NCBI RefSeq assembly: GCF_003355475.1
Contig: NZ_CP031356.1
Coordinates: 1,860,001 to 1,924,000, forward strand
Length of the DNA stretch: 64,000 bases
Source: Brachybacterium saurashtrense
Lineage (GTDB): Bacteria; Actinomycetota; Actinomycetes; Actinomycetales; Dermabacteraceae
Direction of reading: 5' to 3'
Below, piece after piece: positions 21,364 through 30,718 of the stretch. Below the pieces are notes generated by a model. It searched no databases. It saw only the letters and a program-made list of their open reading frames with translations, and was not told where the DNA came from. Position numbers and translations under genes: made by a program. The number at the start of each line of letters is the position of its first letter. The stretch's first letter is position 1.

Positions 21364-22316
21364 TCCTCACGCTCACCGCCAACCCCTCCCTCGACCGCAC
21401 GGTCGACCTGGGCGGGCCGCTCACCCCGGGCGGCGTGCACCGCATCGCCGAGGAGTCCACCCAGCCGGGAGGCAAGGGCATCAACGTCGCCCTGGGCGTG
21501 CACCGCGCCGGCCTGCCTGTGATCGCCGTGCTGCCCGCCCCCGCGGACGACCCTCTGCTGGCCCTGCTGGAGGCGGAGGGGCTCCCCCACCGCGCCTCCC
21601 GGAGCACGGGCCGGGTGCGCACCAACCTCACCGTGCTCTCCACCCCGCAGCTGACCACCAAGATCAACGAGCCGGGCGCACGGCTGGACGCCGCGGAGGC
21701 GGCCGCGCTCGAGGAGCTGCTGCTGGAGGCGGCCTCCCCAGGGGACCGCGTGATGCTCTCCGGCTCGCTGGCCCCCGGACTGCCGGCGGAGACGTACGTG
21801 CACCTGGTCGACCGCCTGCACGCTCGCGGCGCGCGGGTGGGGGTGGACACCTCCGACGCGCCCCTGGCGGCTCTCGCCGCGGCGCTGCCGGGCATCGCGC
21901 CGGACGTCCTCAAGCCCAATGCGGAGGAGCTCGGCCAGATCCTCGGCACCGACGGCGTGGCCCTCGAACAGGACGCCGCCGACGGCCGCCTCGAGGGCAT
22001 CCGCGACGCCGCGCTGGATCTCCACCACCGCGGCGTGGGTGCCGTGCTGGTCACCCTGGGCGGCGCCGGCGGGCTGCTCGCCACGGAGGGGCGCGCGTGG
22101 TACAGCCCGTCCCCGCCCGGCCCTGTCCTCTCCACCGTCGGCGCCGGGGACTCGGCGACCGCCGGCTACCTCATCGCCCAGGAGCGGGGCGCCGACCCCG
22201 GCGCCCGCCTCGCCCTCGCGCTCGCCTACGGGACGGCCGCCGTGGGCCTGCCCGGCACCACCATCCCCCGCCCGGAGCAGGTCCGCGTGGACGCGGCCCG
22301 CGTGCGCGCCCTCTGA
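21360..22316 (+). CDS. fruK: 1-phosphofructokinase
   Basis: 318-residue PfkB/ribokinase-family enzyme that phosphorylates fructose 1-phosphate to fructose 1,6-bisphosphate. Substrate motif PGGKGINVA (36-44) and the C-terminal ATP/anion-hole signature STVGAGDSATAGYL, with the catalytic Asp in GAGD, are intact. LKPNAEEL is also family-typical. Translation is coupled to deoR (4-nt overlap). The fructose PTS permease gene follows 64 bp downstream. Confidence 0.96.
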   Translation: MILTLTANPSLDRTVDLGGPLTPGGVHRIAEESTQPGGKGINVALGVHRAGLPVIAVLPAPADDPLLALLEAEGLPHRASRSTGRVRTNLTVLSTPQLTTKINEPGARLDAAEAAALEELLLEAASPGDRVMLSGSLAPGLPAETYVHLVDRLHARGARVGVDTSDAPLAALAAALPGIAPDVLKPNAEELGQILGTDGVALEQDAADGRLEGIRDAALDLHHRGVGAVLVTLGGAGGLLATEGRAWYSPSPPGPVLSTVGAGDSATAGYLIAQERGADPGARLALALAYGTAAVGLPGTTIPRPEQVRVDAARVRAL

Positions 22317-22380
22317 TCCCGCCGACACCCCGGCCCCTCCTCATCCCGCCCCGCGGATGAGCCCGTTCGAAGGAGAACCG

Positions 22381-24483
22381 ATGTCCGCTCCCCTGATGAC
22401 CCCCGACCTGGTGCGCCTGGAGGTCGATCCTCCCGGCGACAAGCACGCCGTGATCGGCCTGATGGCCGATCTCATCGCCGCCACCGGCCGCGCCGAGCGC
22501 GACGGGCTGGAGGCCGGGCTGCTCGCCCGCGAGGAGTCCTTCGCCACCGGGATGCCCGGCGGGTTCGCGATCCCGCACTGCCGCACCGAGGCGGTGCACG
22601 AGGCGGCGCTCGCGCTGGTGCGCCTCCGCGAGCCGGTGGACTTCGGCGCCGCCGACGGCCCGGCCGATCTCGTCCTCGCGATCTCCGCCCCCGCGGGCAC
22701 CGACGACCAGCACCTGCAGCTGCTCGCGCAGCTCTCGCGCGCGCTGATCCGCCCCGAGTTCCTCGCCGCGCTGCGCGGCGCCGGCACGCCCGCGGAGGCC
22801 TCCGCGCTCGTGATGGGCGTGCTCGAGCCCGCCCCCGAGACACCGGAGCAGGACGCCCGGCCGTCCGACGAGGGCCCCGGCCCGCAGCGGGCGACCGCGG
22901 GAGCCGCCGCAGAGGCCGCTCCTGCGAACGCCGCGGTCACTGCCGCCGCCCCCGGCGAGTCGGCTGTGGACGGCGCCCCGGTGCTGCTCGCGATCACCTC
23001 CTGCCCCACCGGCATCGCCCACACCTACATGGCCGCCGAGTCCCTCGAGAACGCCGCGAAGGAGAAGGGCGTCGAGCTACACGTGGAGACGCAGGGCTCC
23101 GGCGGCATCACCCCGTTCACCCCTGAGCAGATCGCGGCGGCGAGCGCGCTGATCGTCGCGGCGGACGTCAACATCTCCGGGAGGGAGCGCTTCGCGGGGC
23201 TCCCTCTCGTGGAGCATCCGGTGAAGAGGGCCATCTCCCACGGCCCGGCGATGATCGACGAGGCCGTCGCCGCCGCCGCGGATCCGTCGTCCCGCCGTGT
23301 CCCCGCCGGCGGCGGCGAGGCGCCCGCGGAGGGCTCCGGCGGCGAGTCCTCCCAGTCCTGGCCGCGCCGGATCCAGGGCGCGGTGATGACCGGCGTGTCC
23401 TACATGATCCCGTTCGTCGCCGCGGGCGGTCTGCTGATGGCGCTCGGCTTCCTGATCGGCGGCTTCGACGTCGCCTTCGTCGCCCAGGACGTGGCCACCG
23501 GCTCCTCGCTGTCCTCCCTCCCCGACGCCCAGCAGTACGAGGGCACCGCCGGGACCATGCTCACCGAGCGCTCCGGGCTCGCGCTCTACCTGGGCGCCGT
23601 GCTGTTCACGCTGGGCAGCCTGGGCATGAGCTTCCTGGTCGCCGCGCTCTCTGGCTACATCGCCTTCGGGCTCGCCGGCCGCCCCGGCATCGCCCCCGGC
23701 TTCATCGGCGGTGCGGTCTCCGTGGCCGTGGGCGCCGGGTTCCTGGGCGGGCTGATCACCGGCCTGCTCGCCGGGCTGATCGCCCTGTGGTTCACCACTC
23801 TCGCCCCGCCGCGCTGGCTCGCCGGGCTGATGCCGGTGGTGATCATCCCGCTGCTCACCACCCTGCTCGTGGGCGGCCTGATGCTGCTGTTCCTGGGCCG
23901 CCCGCTGGCGGCGCTGATGACCGCGCTGCAGGACGGGCTCACGGGGATGTCCGGCTCCTCCGCGATCCTGCTGGGCGTGATCATCGGGCTGATGATGTGC
24001 TTCGACCTCGGCGGGCCGGTGAACAAGGCCGCGTACCTGTTCGCCACCGCCGGGCTCTCCCAGGGCACCGAGGCCTCCTTCCAGATCATGGCCGCCGTGA
24101 TGGCCGCCGGCATGGTGCCGCCGCTGGCGATGGCGCTGTCCACCGTGGTGCGGCGCCGGCTCTACTCCCCGGTGGAGCGGGAGAACGGGACCACCGCCTG
24201 GCTGCTCGGCGCGGCGTTCATCTCCGAGGGGGCGATCCCCTTCGCCGCCGCGGACCCGCTGCGCGTGATCCCCTCCTCGATGGCGGGCGGCGCGGTAACC
24301 GGCGCACTGGTGATGGCGCTCGGCGTGGGGTCCCAGGCCCCGCACGGCGGCATCTTCGTGGCCTTCGCGATCTCCCCCGTGTGGGGCTTCGTGCTCGCGA
24401 TCCTCGCCGGGACGCTGGTCTCCGCCCTGCTGGTGACCGTGCTCAAGGAGCTCGGCGCCCGTCGGGCCGGCGCCGCCGCCTGA
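22381..24483 (+). CDS. fruA: Fructose-specific PTS EIIABC permease
   Basis: 700-residue membrane protein that imports fructose with phosphorylation to fructose 1-phosphate. Domain order EIIA (1-150, phosphorylated His66 in GFAIPHCRT), Ala/Pro-rich linker, EIIB (200-300, phosphocysteine Cys208 in AITSCPTGIAHTYMAAE), second linker, EIIC (about 335-695, ten or so membrane segments, with SGYIAFGLAGRPGIAPGF and GGPVNKAAYLFAT). No HPr-like domain is fused. ATG at 22381 has GGAG 7 nt upstream. Third gene of the deoR-fruK-fruA operon, which ends in a perfect palindrome. Confidence 0.97.
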   Translation: MSAPLMTPDLVRLEVDPPGDKHAVIGLMADLIAATGRAERDGLEAGLLAREESFATGMPGGFAIPHCRTEAVHEAALALVRLREPVDFGAADGPADLVLAISAPAGTDDQHLQLLAQLSRALIRPEFLAALRGAGTPAEASALVMGVLEPAPETPEQDARPSDEGPGPQRATAGAAAEAAPANAAVTAAAPGESAVDGAPVLLAITSCPTGIAHTYMAAESLENAAKEKGVELHVETQGSGGITPFTPEQIAAASALIVAADVNISGRERFAGLPLVEHPVKRAISHGPAMIDEAVAAAADPSSRRVPAGGGEAPAEGSGGESSQSWPRRIQGAVMTGVSYMIPFVAAGGLLMALGFLIGGFDVAFVAQDVATGSSLSSLPDAQQYEGTAGTMLTERSGLALYLGAVLFTLGSLGMSFLVAALSGYIAFGLAGRPGIAPGFIGGAVSVAVGAGFLGGLITGLLAGLIALWFTTLAPPRWLAGLMPVVIIPLLTTLLVGGLMLLFLGRPLAALMTALQDGLTGMSGSSAILLGVIIGLMMCFDLGGPVNKAAYLFATAGLSQGTEASFQIMAAVMAAGMVPPLAMALSTVVRRRLYSPVERENGTTAWLLGAAFISEGAIPFAAADPLRVIPSSMAGGAVTGALVMALGVGSQAPHGGIFVAFAISPVWGFVLAILAGTLVSALLVTVLKELGARRAGAAA

Positions 24484-24506
24484 CCGGCTCCGCGCACCGG
24501 TCGCCG

Positions 24507-24534
24507 GGAGCGCCCCACCGCGGTGGGGCGCTCC
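24507..24534 (+). terminator. Terminator palindrome after fruA
   Basis: GGAGCGCCCCACCG (24507-24520) followed directly by its reverse complement (24521-24534) makes a 28-bp perfect palindrome, 24 bp after the fruA stop and immediately before the -10 of the next gene. Confidence 0.8.
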
Positions 24535-24550
24535 TCGTATGCTCGGCTCC

Positions 24551-25390
24551 GTGAGGCTCCACGACCCGCTGCTGCGCGCCGACGGCCCGCTGGGCCAGAT
24601 GCCCGCCTACGGCGGGGCGCACCTGACGATGCTGGCGCTGCTCGTCCTCGCCGCGCTGGGCCTGGTGCTCTGGGCGCGCCGCACCCCGGCCGCACGGGTG
24701 GAGCGGGTGCTGCGCGGAGCGGGCTGGGTGCTGCTGGCCAACGCGGTGTTCTGGACGGCCTGGGGGGTCATGCCCTGGGCCTGGAACATCGACGAGTCGC
24801 TGCCGCTGCACTACTCGGACGCGCTGCGCTTCCTGGTGCCGCTGGCGCTGATCACCCGGGCCCCGTGGGCGGTGGTGGTGAGCTGGTACTGGGGGCTGAC
24901 GCTGAACATGCAGTCCGTGCTCACCCCGGACGTGAACTACTTCGTGTGGGTGCCGCTGGAGTTCCTGGAGTACTGGCTGGCGCACGGCGCGGGCGTGCTC
25001 GCCCCGACGGTGCTGGTGTGGGGGCTGGGGATCCGCCCCACCTGGCGGGGGTACGTCGCGGCCTACGCCGTGACCGTGGGCTGGGCCGCGCTCGCGATGA
25101 CCGGCAATGCGCTCACCGGTGCCAACTACGGCTACCTCAACCGTGCTCCCAGCGGGCCGTCGCTGCTGGACGTGCTGGGGCCCTGGCCGTGGTACCTGCT
25201 GGTCGAGGCGGTGCTGATCGCGGCGGTGTGGGCGCTGATGACGCTGCCGTGGACCCTGCGGGATCGGCGTGCAGGCACGCCCCTGCTGGGGCGCGCCGGG
25301 CTGGCACGCCGGGCGGTGCCCGCTCAGGCCAGCAGCTCCACCTCCGACAGCCGCAGCGGGCCCTGGGAGGCGGAGACCACCAGACGGTGA
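24551..25390 (+). CDS. YwaF/TIGR02206-family integral membrane protein
   Basis: 279 residues with about seven membrane helices. Shows the family pattern of conserved residues in membrane segments: LPLHYSDALRFLVPLAL, TLNMQSVLTPDVNYFVWVPLEFLEYWLAHG and NYGYLNRAPSGPSLLDVLGPWPWYLL. Function unknown. The GTG at 24551 is preferred over the ATG at 24539 because a TATGCT -10 box (24538-24543) lies 7 nt before it, which would make the ATG part of the promoter; the mRNA would be leaderless. The last 67 bp overlap the end of the convergent GH92 gene. Confidence 0.82.
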   Translation: MRLHDPLLRADGPLGQMPAYGGAHLTMLALLVLAALGLVLWARRTPAARVERVLRGAGWVLLANAVFWTAWGVMPWAWNIDESLPLHYSDALRFLVPLALITRAPWAVVVSWYWGLTLNMQSVLTPDVNYFVWVPLEFLEYWLAHGAGVLAPTVLVWGLGIRPTWRGYVAAYAVTVGWAALAMTGNALTGANYGYLNRAPSGPSLLDVLGPWPWYLLVEAVLIAAVWALMTLPWTLRDRRAGTPLLGRAGLARRAVPAQASSSTSDSRSGPWEAETTRR

Positions 25391-28300
25391 TGTAGGCAGG
25401 GGCGCGGTGCACGGATCTCGAAGGGGCGGGTCTGGCGGCGCCACCGGAAGCGCTCCTCGGTGCGCTCGTCGAGCAGCTCCCAGCTCTCGCCGTCATCGGA
25501 GCCCTCCAGGCGCCATGCGATCGGGTCACCGCCCTCGGAGGCGGAGGAGGTGAGGGTGAGGAACTGCGCCTGCTGCGGCTCGCCCAGCTCCGGGAGGTCG
25601 ATCACGGCCCGCGCGGCCGGGAAGCTGCGCTCGGTGCGGGCGTCGTCGTCGCGCAGCGGATCCGACTGGTCGGAGGCGAACAGGTCCCGCAGCGGCTGCG
25701 GGCGCTCACCGGGCGCGGTGGGCGAGGGCGGCACCTCGCCCCAGCCGCCCGGCTCGGCCCCGAGCTGCAGGTGCAGGGTGCCGCGCAGGGCGGCATGGTC
25801 GATCCATGCCTGCGGGTGGTCCTCGCCGTCCACGGTCATCGCGGTGATGCAGGTGTCCTCCGGCCGCTGGGCCTCGGCCACCACGGTGAAGGGCTCGCCG
25901 CCCAGGGGGCGCACCTGCGCGCGGGGGAACAGCGGTGCCACGAGGTGGTAGCGCCCGGTGCCCAGCTGCAGCGGGTATAGGCCCAGCGCGGTGAGCAGCC
26001 ACCAGGCGCTCATCTCGCCGTTGTCCTCGTCCCCCGGATAGCCCTGCCCGATCTCCTCGCCCACGAACAGCCGCCGCTGCACCTCGCGCACGATCCGGGA
26101 GGCCTCCTCGGGCGCGCCCACGTGGTGGAAGAGGAAGGGGATGTGGTGGGAGGGCTGGTTGGACATGCCGAACTGGCCCATCCGCACCGCGCGCGCCTCC
26201 ACCATCTCGTGGATCACGTCGCCGTAGCTGCCGGGCCGATCGGCCCGCTCCGGCGTCGCGAAGAACTCCTCCAGCCGGCCGCGCAGCATCTCGCGGCCGC
26301 CGTAGAGCGCGGCGAGGCCCTCGCCGTCGTGCGGGACGTGGAAGGCGAAGTTCCAGCCGTCGGTCTCGGTGTAGTCCCCGCCCCACCGGCGCGGGTCGTA
26401 CTCCTCGGGGCGCTGCGCGAAGGCGCCGTCCGCGCGCCTGCCCTGGAAGAACTCGATCGCCGGGTCGAACAGCAGCGGATAGTTCCGGCTGCGGGCCTCG
26501 AGGTAGTGCGACTCCTCCCGCAGCCGGGCGGCCTCGCGCTCCTCTCCGTCGCGCTCCGCGCGCTCGGCGAGCAGCGCCGCCTGGGCGGCGAGTCCGGCGT
26601 CGTTGATGTGCGCCTCGAGCGTCCAGGAGACCGATTCGGGGGTGGAGGAGTCGACGAAGCCGGTGAACACGGCGCGCTCGTTGCCCTTCCGCCCCACCTC
26701 GGCGAAGGCGGGGGCGACGGTGGCGTTGCGCAGCCCGGACTCGTAGGCCGCGACCGGGTCCGGCAGCGGCACGCCCTTGACCTGCAGATCGGCGAAGGAG
26801 ATGTCGCTGCTGGTGCCGGTCATGCAATCGGCGTAGCCCGGGGAGGACCAACGCGCGATCCACCCGCCCTCGCGATGCTGCTGCACGAAGCCGTCGGCCA
26901 GCTCGGCGGCGCGCTGCGGATACAGCAGGGCGTAGGCCGGCCAGGCGGTGCGGTAGGTGTCCCAGAAGCCGTGGTTGACGTACAGGGGGCCGGGCACGAC
27001 CTGCGCGTTGCTGCGCTGATCGGTGGCCTCGCCCTTCGTGGGCAGCACGGGGCTGGCGTGCACCGGCTCGGGCCGCTGTGCCGTGCCCGCGTTCTCCCAG
27101 TGCGAGTTCGGGTACAGGTTCAGGCGGTAGAGGTTGCCGTACAGGGTGCGGCGCTGGGGGCCGGTGGCCTCCGGCACCTCGATCACCCCCAGACGCTCGG
27201 TCCAGGCGGCGTGCGCCGCGCGGCGCACGTCCTCGAAGGTGCGGCCCTCGAGCTCCTGGGCGAGGGTGCGCCGGTTCTGGGCCTGGCCGAGGTAGCTGGT
27301 GGACAGCCGCAGCGTGACGCGCTCCGTGCCGGGGGCGAAGCTGAGCACGCTCCCGCCGCTGTCCCCGCGGGCCTGCGCCACCGAGACCGGGGCGGGCTCC
27401 ACCTGGGCCTGCACGTACATGCGGGTCGCGCCGTCGGCGCGGTGATCGCCGGTGACGTCCACCCAGGTCTGCACCCGGCCGTCGAACACGGCGCCGGAGG
27501 CGTCGAGGCGGGCACGCTCGTCCACGCCCTCGAGCAGCAGGTGGCCCTGCTCCTGCCCCGGGGGCAGGTCGATCTCGCACAGCGCGCCGTGGTCGGTGGG
27601 GGCCAGGCGCAGGGCGATCCCGCCGTCGAGCGCGACCTCGTAGAGGTCCGGTCTCGCCGTCTCGCGGCCGTGGTCGAAGCCGCGGGCCCGGGCCGCGGGC
27701 GTGGCGTCCGGCTCCGCGCCCAGCAGCGGCATGAGCAGGAACTGGAGACGGTCGCCCATCCAGGGGCTGGGCTGATGGGACACGGCCATCCCCTGCAGCC
27801 GCGGCCGGTTGTCGGGCCCGTTGGCCCGGTGGTACTCGTACAGCCAGCGCCGGGTGCGCGCATCGGTGACCGGGGTGAACATCGCGAAGCCGTTGGGCAG
27901 GGCCGCCAGCGGCAGGGTGTTCCCGCGGGAGAAGGCGCCGGAGGCATGGCTGCCGCGGCGGGTGTCCACCCAGGCCACCGGGTCCTCGAGCGGCGGGTCC
28001 TGCGGCCGCGGGCCCAGGTAGGGGCCGTCGATCCAGGCCGTGAGCACCTGGTCCGCCTCCTCCGTCCTCAGCGCGCCGCTCGGGGCGGCACCGTCCTCGA
28101 GGTCGGCCTCGGGGTCGTGCGGGGCCTCGAGCACCACTCGCACCTCGGTGATGCGCCGGCCGACGAGCCCCTCGAGCGGCACCTGCACGTCGTTCCACTG
28201 GTCCGGGAAGAGGATCCGGCCCTCGCCGAGACCGTCTGCGGTGGCGAGGGTGCCGTACTGGTCGCGCGGGGCGTGCTCGGAGAGGCGGCTGCCGTCGTCG

Positions 28301-28557
28301 AGCACGAGGTCGAGCGCGAGATGGGTGGCGCCCCAGGTCTGTGCGGCGTCCAGCACCGGATGCACGAACCAGCGCAGCACGTCGCCGGCGGCGATCGTGC
28401 GGCCGGCCACCCCGGCGAGCCCCGGGATCGCCGGCAGGGCGGCGTCGCCGTGCTCCCCCGCGACGCCGTGGCAGAGCACGGCCGCGGGCGCGAGGAATCC
28501 GGCTCCGTCCTTGCTGGTGGGTGCTCCGACGGGTCCGCTGTCTGCGACGACGATCAT
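25324..28557 (-). CDS. GH92-family alpha-mannosidase with C-terminal F5/8C-like domain
   Basis: 1077 residues. The GH92 module occupies about 190-860: VDTRRGSHASGAFSRGNTLPLA, YGNLYRLNLYPNSHWENAG, NHGFWDTYRTAWPAYALLYP, and the catalytic-region motif GDEDNGEMSAWWLLTALGLYPL. GH92 enzymes are Ca-dependent exo-alpha-mannosidases. The C-terminal ~120 residues (FLTLTSSASEGGDP..RLEGSDDGESW..) resemble a coagulation factor 5/8 carbohydrate-binding module, and the first ~180 residues form another beta-sandwich. There is no signal peptide, so it is probably cytosolic, unlike many GH92 enzymes. The ATG lies 7 nt after TAGCCT. No sugar transporter is adjacent. Confidence 0.93.
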   Translation of the reverse strand: MIVVADSGPVGAPTSKDGAGFLAPAAVLCHGVAGEHGDAALPAIPGLAGVAGRTIAAGDVLRWFVHPVLDAAQTWGATHLALDLVLDDGSRLSEHAPRDQYGTLATADGLGEGRILFPDQWNDVQVPLEGLVGRRITEVRVVLEAPHDPEADLEDGAAPSGALRTEEADQVLTAWIDGPYLGPRPQDPPLEDPVAWVDTRRGSHASGAFSRGNTLPLAALPNGFAMFTPVTDARTRRWLYEYHRANGPDNRPRLQGMAVSHQPSPWMGDRLQFLLMPLLGAEPDATPAARARGFDHGRETARPDLYEVALDGGIALRLAPTDHGALCEIDLPPGQEQGHLLLEGVDERARLDASGAVFDGRVQTWVDVTGDHRADGATRMYVQAQVEPAPVSVAQARGDSGGSVLSFAPGTERVTLRLSTSYLGQAQNRRTLAQELEGRTFEDVRRAAHAAWTERLGVIEVPEATGPQRRTLYGNLYRLNLYPNSHWENAGTAQRPEPVHASPVLPTKGEATDQRSNAQVVPGPLYVNHGFWDTYRTAWPAYALLYPQRAAELADGFVQQHREGGWIARWSSPGYADCMTGTSSDISFADLQVKGVPLPDPVAAYESGLRNATVAPAFAEVGRKGNERAVFTGFVDSSTPESVSWTLEAHINDAGLAAQAALLAERAERDGEEREAARLREESHYLEARSRNYPLLFDPAIEFFQGRRADGAFAQRPEEYDPRRWGGDYTETDGWNFAFHVPHDGEGLAALYGGREMLRGRLEEFFATPERADRPGSYGDVIHEMVEARAVRMGQFGMSNQPSHHIPFLFHHVGAPEEASRIVREVQRRLFVGEEIGQGYPGDEDNGEMSAWWLLTALGLYPLQLGTGRYHLVAPLFPRAQVRPLGGEPFTVVAEAQRPEDTCITAMTVDGEDHPQAWIDHAALRGTLHLQLGAEPGGWGEVPPSPTAPGERPQPLRDLFASDQSDPLRDDDARTERSFPAARAVIDLPELGEPQQAQFLTLTSSASEGGDPIAWRLEGSDDGESWELLDERTEERFRWRRQTRPFEIRAPRPCLHHRLVVSASQGPLRLSEVELLA

Positions 28558-28753
28558 GCCCACCAGGCTATCGACTGCCGCGGCCGCCGCGGGCGCGGCG
28601 TCCCTGTCGCGGACGGCCGGGACCGCGCCGCGCGTTCGCCGTCGCCGTCGCGGGCGGGGCGGCCGGTCCGGGGCGGGGGGAGCTCCCCCTCGCGCCGCGC
28701 GCCCCGAGCGTCGATACTGGCGGGGAACTCCTTCCCCGGTCCCGGAGAACGCC

Positions 28754-29251
28754 ATGACCACCGCACCGCCGTCCGGCCCCTCCGCCCCGTCCCCGGCCTC
28801 CCGTCCCCGCCGCCCGCTCTGGCATTGGCTGCTGCTGGCCGGTGTGGGTGCCGTGGGCCTGCTGGTGGTGGCCGTGCTCGGGGTGATCATCGCGATCCAG
28901 CTGCTCACGCGCGGCAATCCGCAGGCCACCCTCGAGGACTACTACTCCTCCCTGGAGACCCAGGACTGCGAGCTGTTCATGGACTCGACCACCGCGGCCT
29001 TCCGCGAGGCGGCGGGGGTGACCGGCTGCGACGCCTTCGAGCAGGCCGTCGGCTCGGCCACCAGCATCGACTTCGAGGTCGACGACAGGACCAACCGCCG
29101 GGGATACGCCATCTTCACGGTGACCGAGAGGCATCAGGTGGAGGGCCAGGAGCTCGAGGCCACCCTGAGCTACTACGTGCGGCGGATCGACGGCCAGTGG
29201 GATCTCGACGGCATCGTGCTGGACGAGATCGACGGCGAGCCCGTGCTCTGA
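28754..29251 (+). CDS. Single-pass membrane protein with DUF4878/NTF2-like domain
   Basis: 165 residues. Pro/Ser-rich cytosolic N-tail, one hydrophobic helix (about 26-50: LLLAGVGAVGLLVVAVLGVIIAI), and an extracytoplasmic domain starting NPQATLEDYYSSLETQDCELF that fits small lumazine-binding/DUF4878-type (NTF2-like) domains. Two Cys (DCELF and TGCDAF) could pair. Start ATG has GGAG upstream. Function unknown. Confidence 0.8.
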   Translation: MTTAPPSGPSAPSPASRPRRPLWHWLLLAGVGAVGLLVVAVLGVIIAIQLLTRGNPQATLEDYYSSLETQDCELFMDSTTAAFREAAGVTGCDAFEQAVGSATSIDFEVDDRTNRRGYAIFTVTERHQVEGQELEATLSYYVRRIDGQWDLDGIVLDEIDGEPVL

Positions 29252-29273
29252 GTCCCACCGCGTCCGGCCGGCC

Positions 29274-29289
29274 CCCGTCGTCCGACGGG
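29274..29289. terminator. Short hairpin between convergent genes
   Basis: CCCGTCG (29274-29280) and CGACGGG (29283-29289) pair around TC, between the DUF4878-like gene and tdk, which converge here. Confidence 0.5.
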
Positions 29290-29308
29290 TCCCAGCGGTC
29301 GGCCGGTC

Positions 29309-29884
29309 TCAGCGGTCGGCGACGCGGTGACCGCGGCAGCGGGCCTGGTACGACTCCGCCCCGCCCACCTGCTCCGCCGTGGCGCGCAGCGCCTCCGCAC
29401 CGTCCTGGACCAGCCGCACGTGGAAGGCCGCGTCGGCCCCGCACACCGTGCACACGGCGGTCAGCTTCACCACCTCCTCCGCGCTCGCCATCAGCGCGGG
29501 CAGCGGCGCGAAGGGCTCGCCCTCGTAGGTGACGCACAGGCCGGCCACCACCACGTCGATCCCGCGCTCCAGCAGCTCCTCGAGCACGGGCACGAGGGCC
29601 GGGCCGAAGAACTGCGCCTCGTCCAGCGCGAGCAGGTCGGGGCGCGCCCCGGCCATCGTCTCGCGCAGCTGCGCGGCATCGGCCAGCATCCGCGCCGGGG
29701 AGCTGCGACCGGCATGCGTGGACAGGCGCCCGGCGCCGCCGCGGTCGTCGAGCCGGTGGCCCACCACCTCGACGTGCAGGCCCGCCAGCTGCGCCCGGTG
29801 CACCCGGCGCAGCAGCTCCTCGGTCTTCCCGGCGAACATGGGCCCCGCGATCACGTGCAGGCAGCCGGCGTCGGCGCAGCGCAT
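29309..29884 (-). CDS. tdk: Thymidine kinase
   Basis: 191-residue cytosolic type II thymidine kinase, phosphorylating thymidine to dTMP in the salvage pathway. Walker A GPMFAGKTEELLRR (14-27), Walker B LLALDEAQFF with catalytic Glu, lasso/zinc region CTVCGADAAF and YQARCRGH forming the C-terminal zinc site (three Cys, one His). Start ATG at 29884 lies 6 nt after TACGCT, so leaderless; the longer in-frame reading is excluded because it would run through the divergent mug gene. Confidence 0.96.
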   Translation of the reverse strand: MRCADAGCLHVIAGPMFAGKTEELLRRVHRAQLAGLHVEVVGHRLDDRGGAGRLSTHAGRSSPARMLADAAQLRETMAGARPDLLALDEAQFFGPALVPVLEELLERGIDVVVAGLCVTYEGEPFAPLPALMASAEEVVKLTAVCTVCGADAAFHVRLVQDGAEALRATAEQVGGAESYQARCRGHRVADR

Positions 29885-29938
29885 GCGGCCAGCGTACGAC
29901 CCCGCGGCCGCCCCCGCGGTGCGCGGTACGGTGAGGCG

Positions 29939-30589
29939 ATGAACGCCCGCCGCCCCTCCCCGCTGGCCGGCCGCCGGCCCACCCGGCAGGAGCTGGCCGC
30001 CTTCGCCACCGAGGATCCGGACGCGATCGACGACGTCCTCCCGGACCCGGAGCACGGCGAGACCCTGCGCCTGCTGATCGTGGGGATCAACCCCGGCCTC
30101 TGGACCGCCGCGGTCAACGCCCCCTTCGCCCGGCCCGGCAACCGCTTCTGGCCCTCGCTGCACCGGGCCGGGCTCACCGCCCGCGCGGTGGACGCCTCCT
30201 ACGGCCTCGACCCCGCCGACGAGCGGGACCTGCGCGAACGCGGCATCGGGATCACGAACCTCCTGGGCCGGGCCACGGCGCGCGCGGACGAGCTCGGCCG
30301 GGAGGAGCTGCGCGAGGCCGGCCGCCGACTCGTGGCACGGATGGACACCCTGCGCCCCCGCACCGTCGCGATCGCCGGCATCACCGCCTTCCGCCTGGCC
30401 TACGACCTCCCCCGCGCCCGGCTGGGCCGGCAGGATCCGGCGCTGGTTCCGGGCTGGCCGGCGGAGGTCGCACTGCACGTGGTCCCCCAGCCCAGCGGTC
30501 TGAACGCGCACGCCACGGTCGACTCCCTCGCCGAGGACTGGCGGGCGGTGGCCGACAGCGCGGGTGTCCGGCGCGCGAACGGGGCCTGA
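29939..30589 (+). CDS. mug: G/U mismatch-specific DNA glycosylase
   Basis: 216 residues of the Mug/TDG family (uracil-DNA glycosylase superfamily), removing uracil or thymine mispaired with guanine. Active-site motif LLIVGINPGLWTAAVNAPFA (catalytic Asn in GINPG) at about 45-64, FARPGNRFWPSLHRAGLT, and the intercalation motif VVPQPSGLNAH. The ATG at 29939 is 6 nt after TACGGT, a leaderless arrangement that mirrors the divergent tdk 54 bp away. The DNA-repair role is from the family. Confidence 0.94.
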   Translation: MNARRPSPLAGRRPTRQELAAFATEDPDAIDDVLPDPEHGETLRLLIVGINPGLWTAAVNAPFARPGNRFWPSLHRAGLTARAVDASYGLDPADERDLRERGIGITNLLGRATARADELGREELREAGRRLVARMDTLRPRTVAIAGITAFRLAYDLPRARLGRQDPALVPGWPAEVALHVVPQPSGLNAHATVDSLAEDWRAVADSAGVRRANGA

Positions 30590-30718
30590 CCGCGCGGAGA
30601 CGAGCCGGGGAAGGCCTGGAGGCACCTGCGGTCATCACGGGGGCTTTGGGCGGGCCATGGCTTAGAGTGCCGGGAAGGTCCCGCCCGGCGGGACGCCCCG
30701 AGCCCCGAGGAGACCACG

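Noticed and set aside
26122-29532. 1136-residue plus-strand frame
   Set aside because: Antisense to GH92; the protein is low-complexity and the real genes on both strands are fully accounted for.
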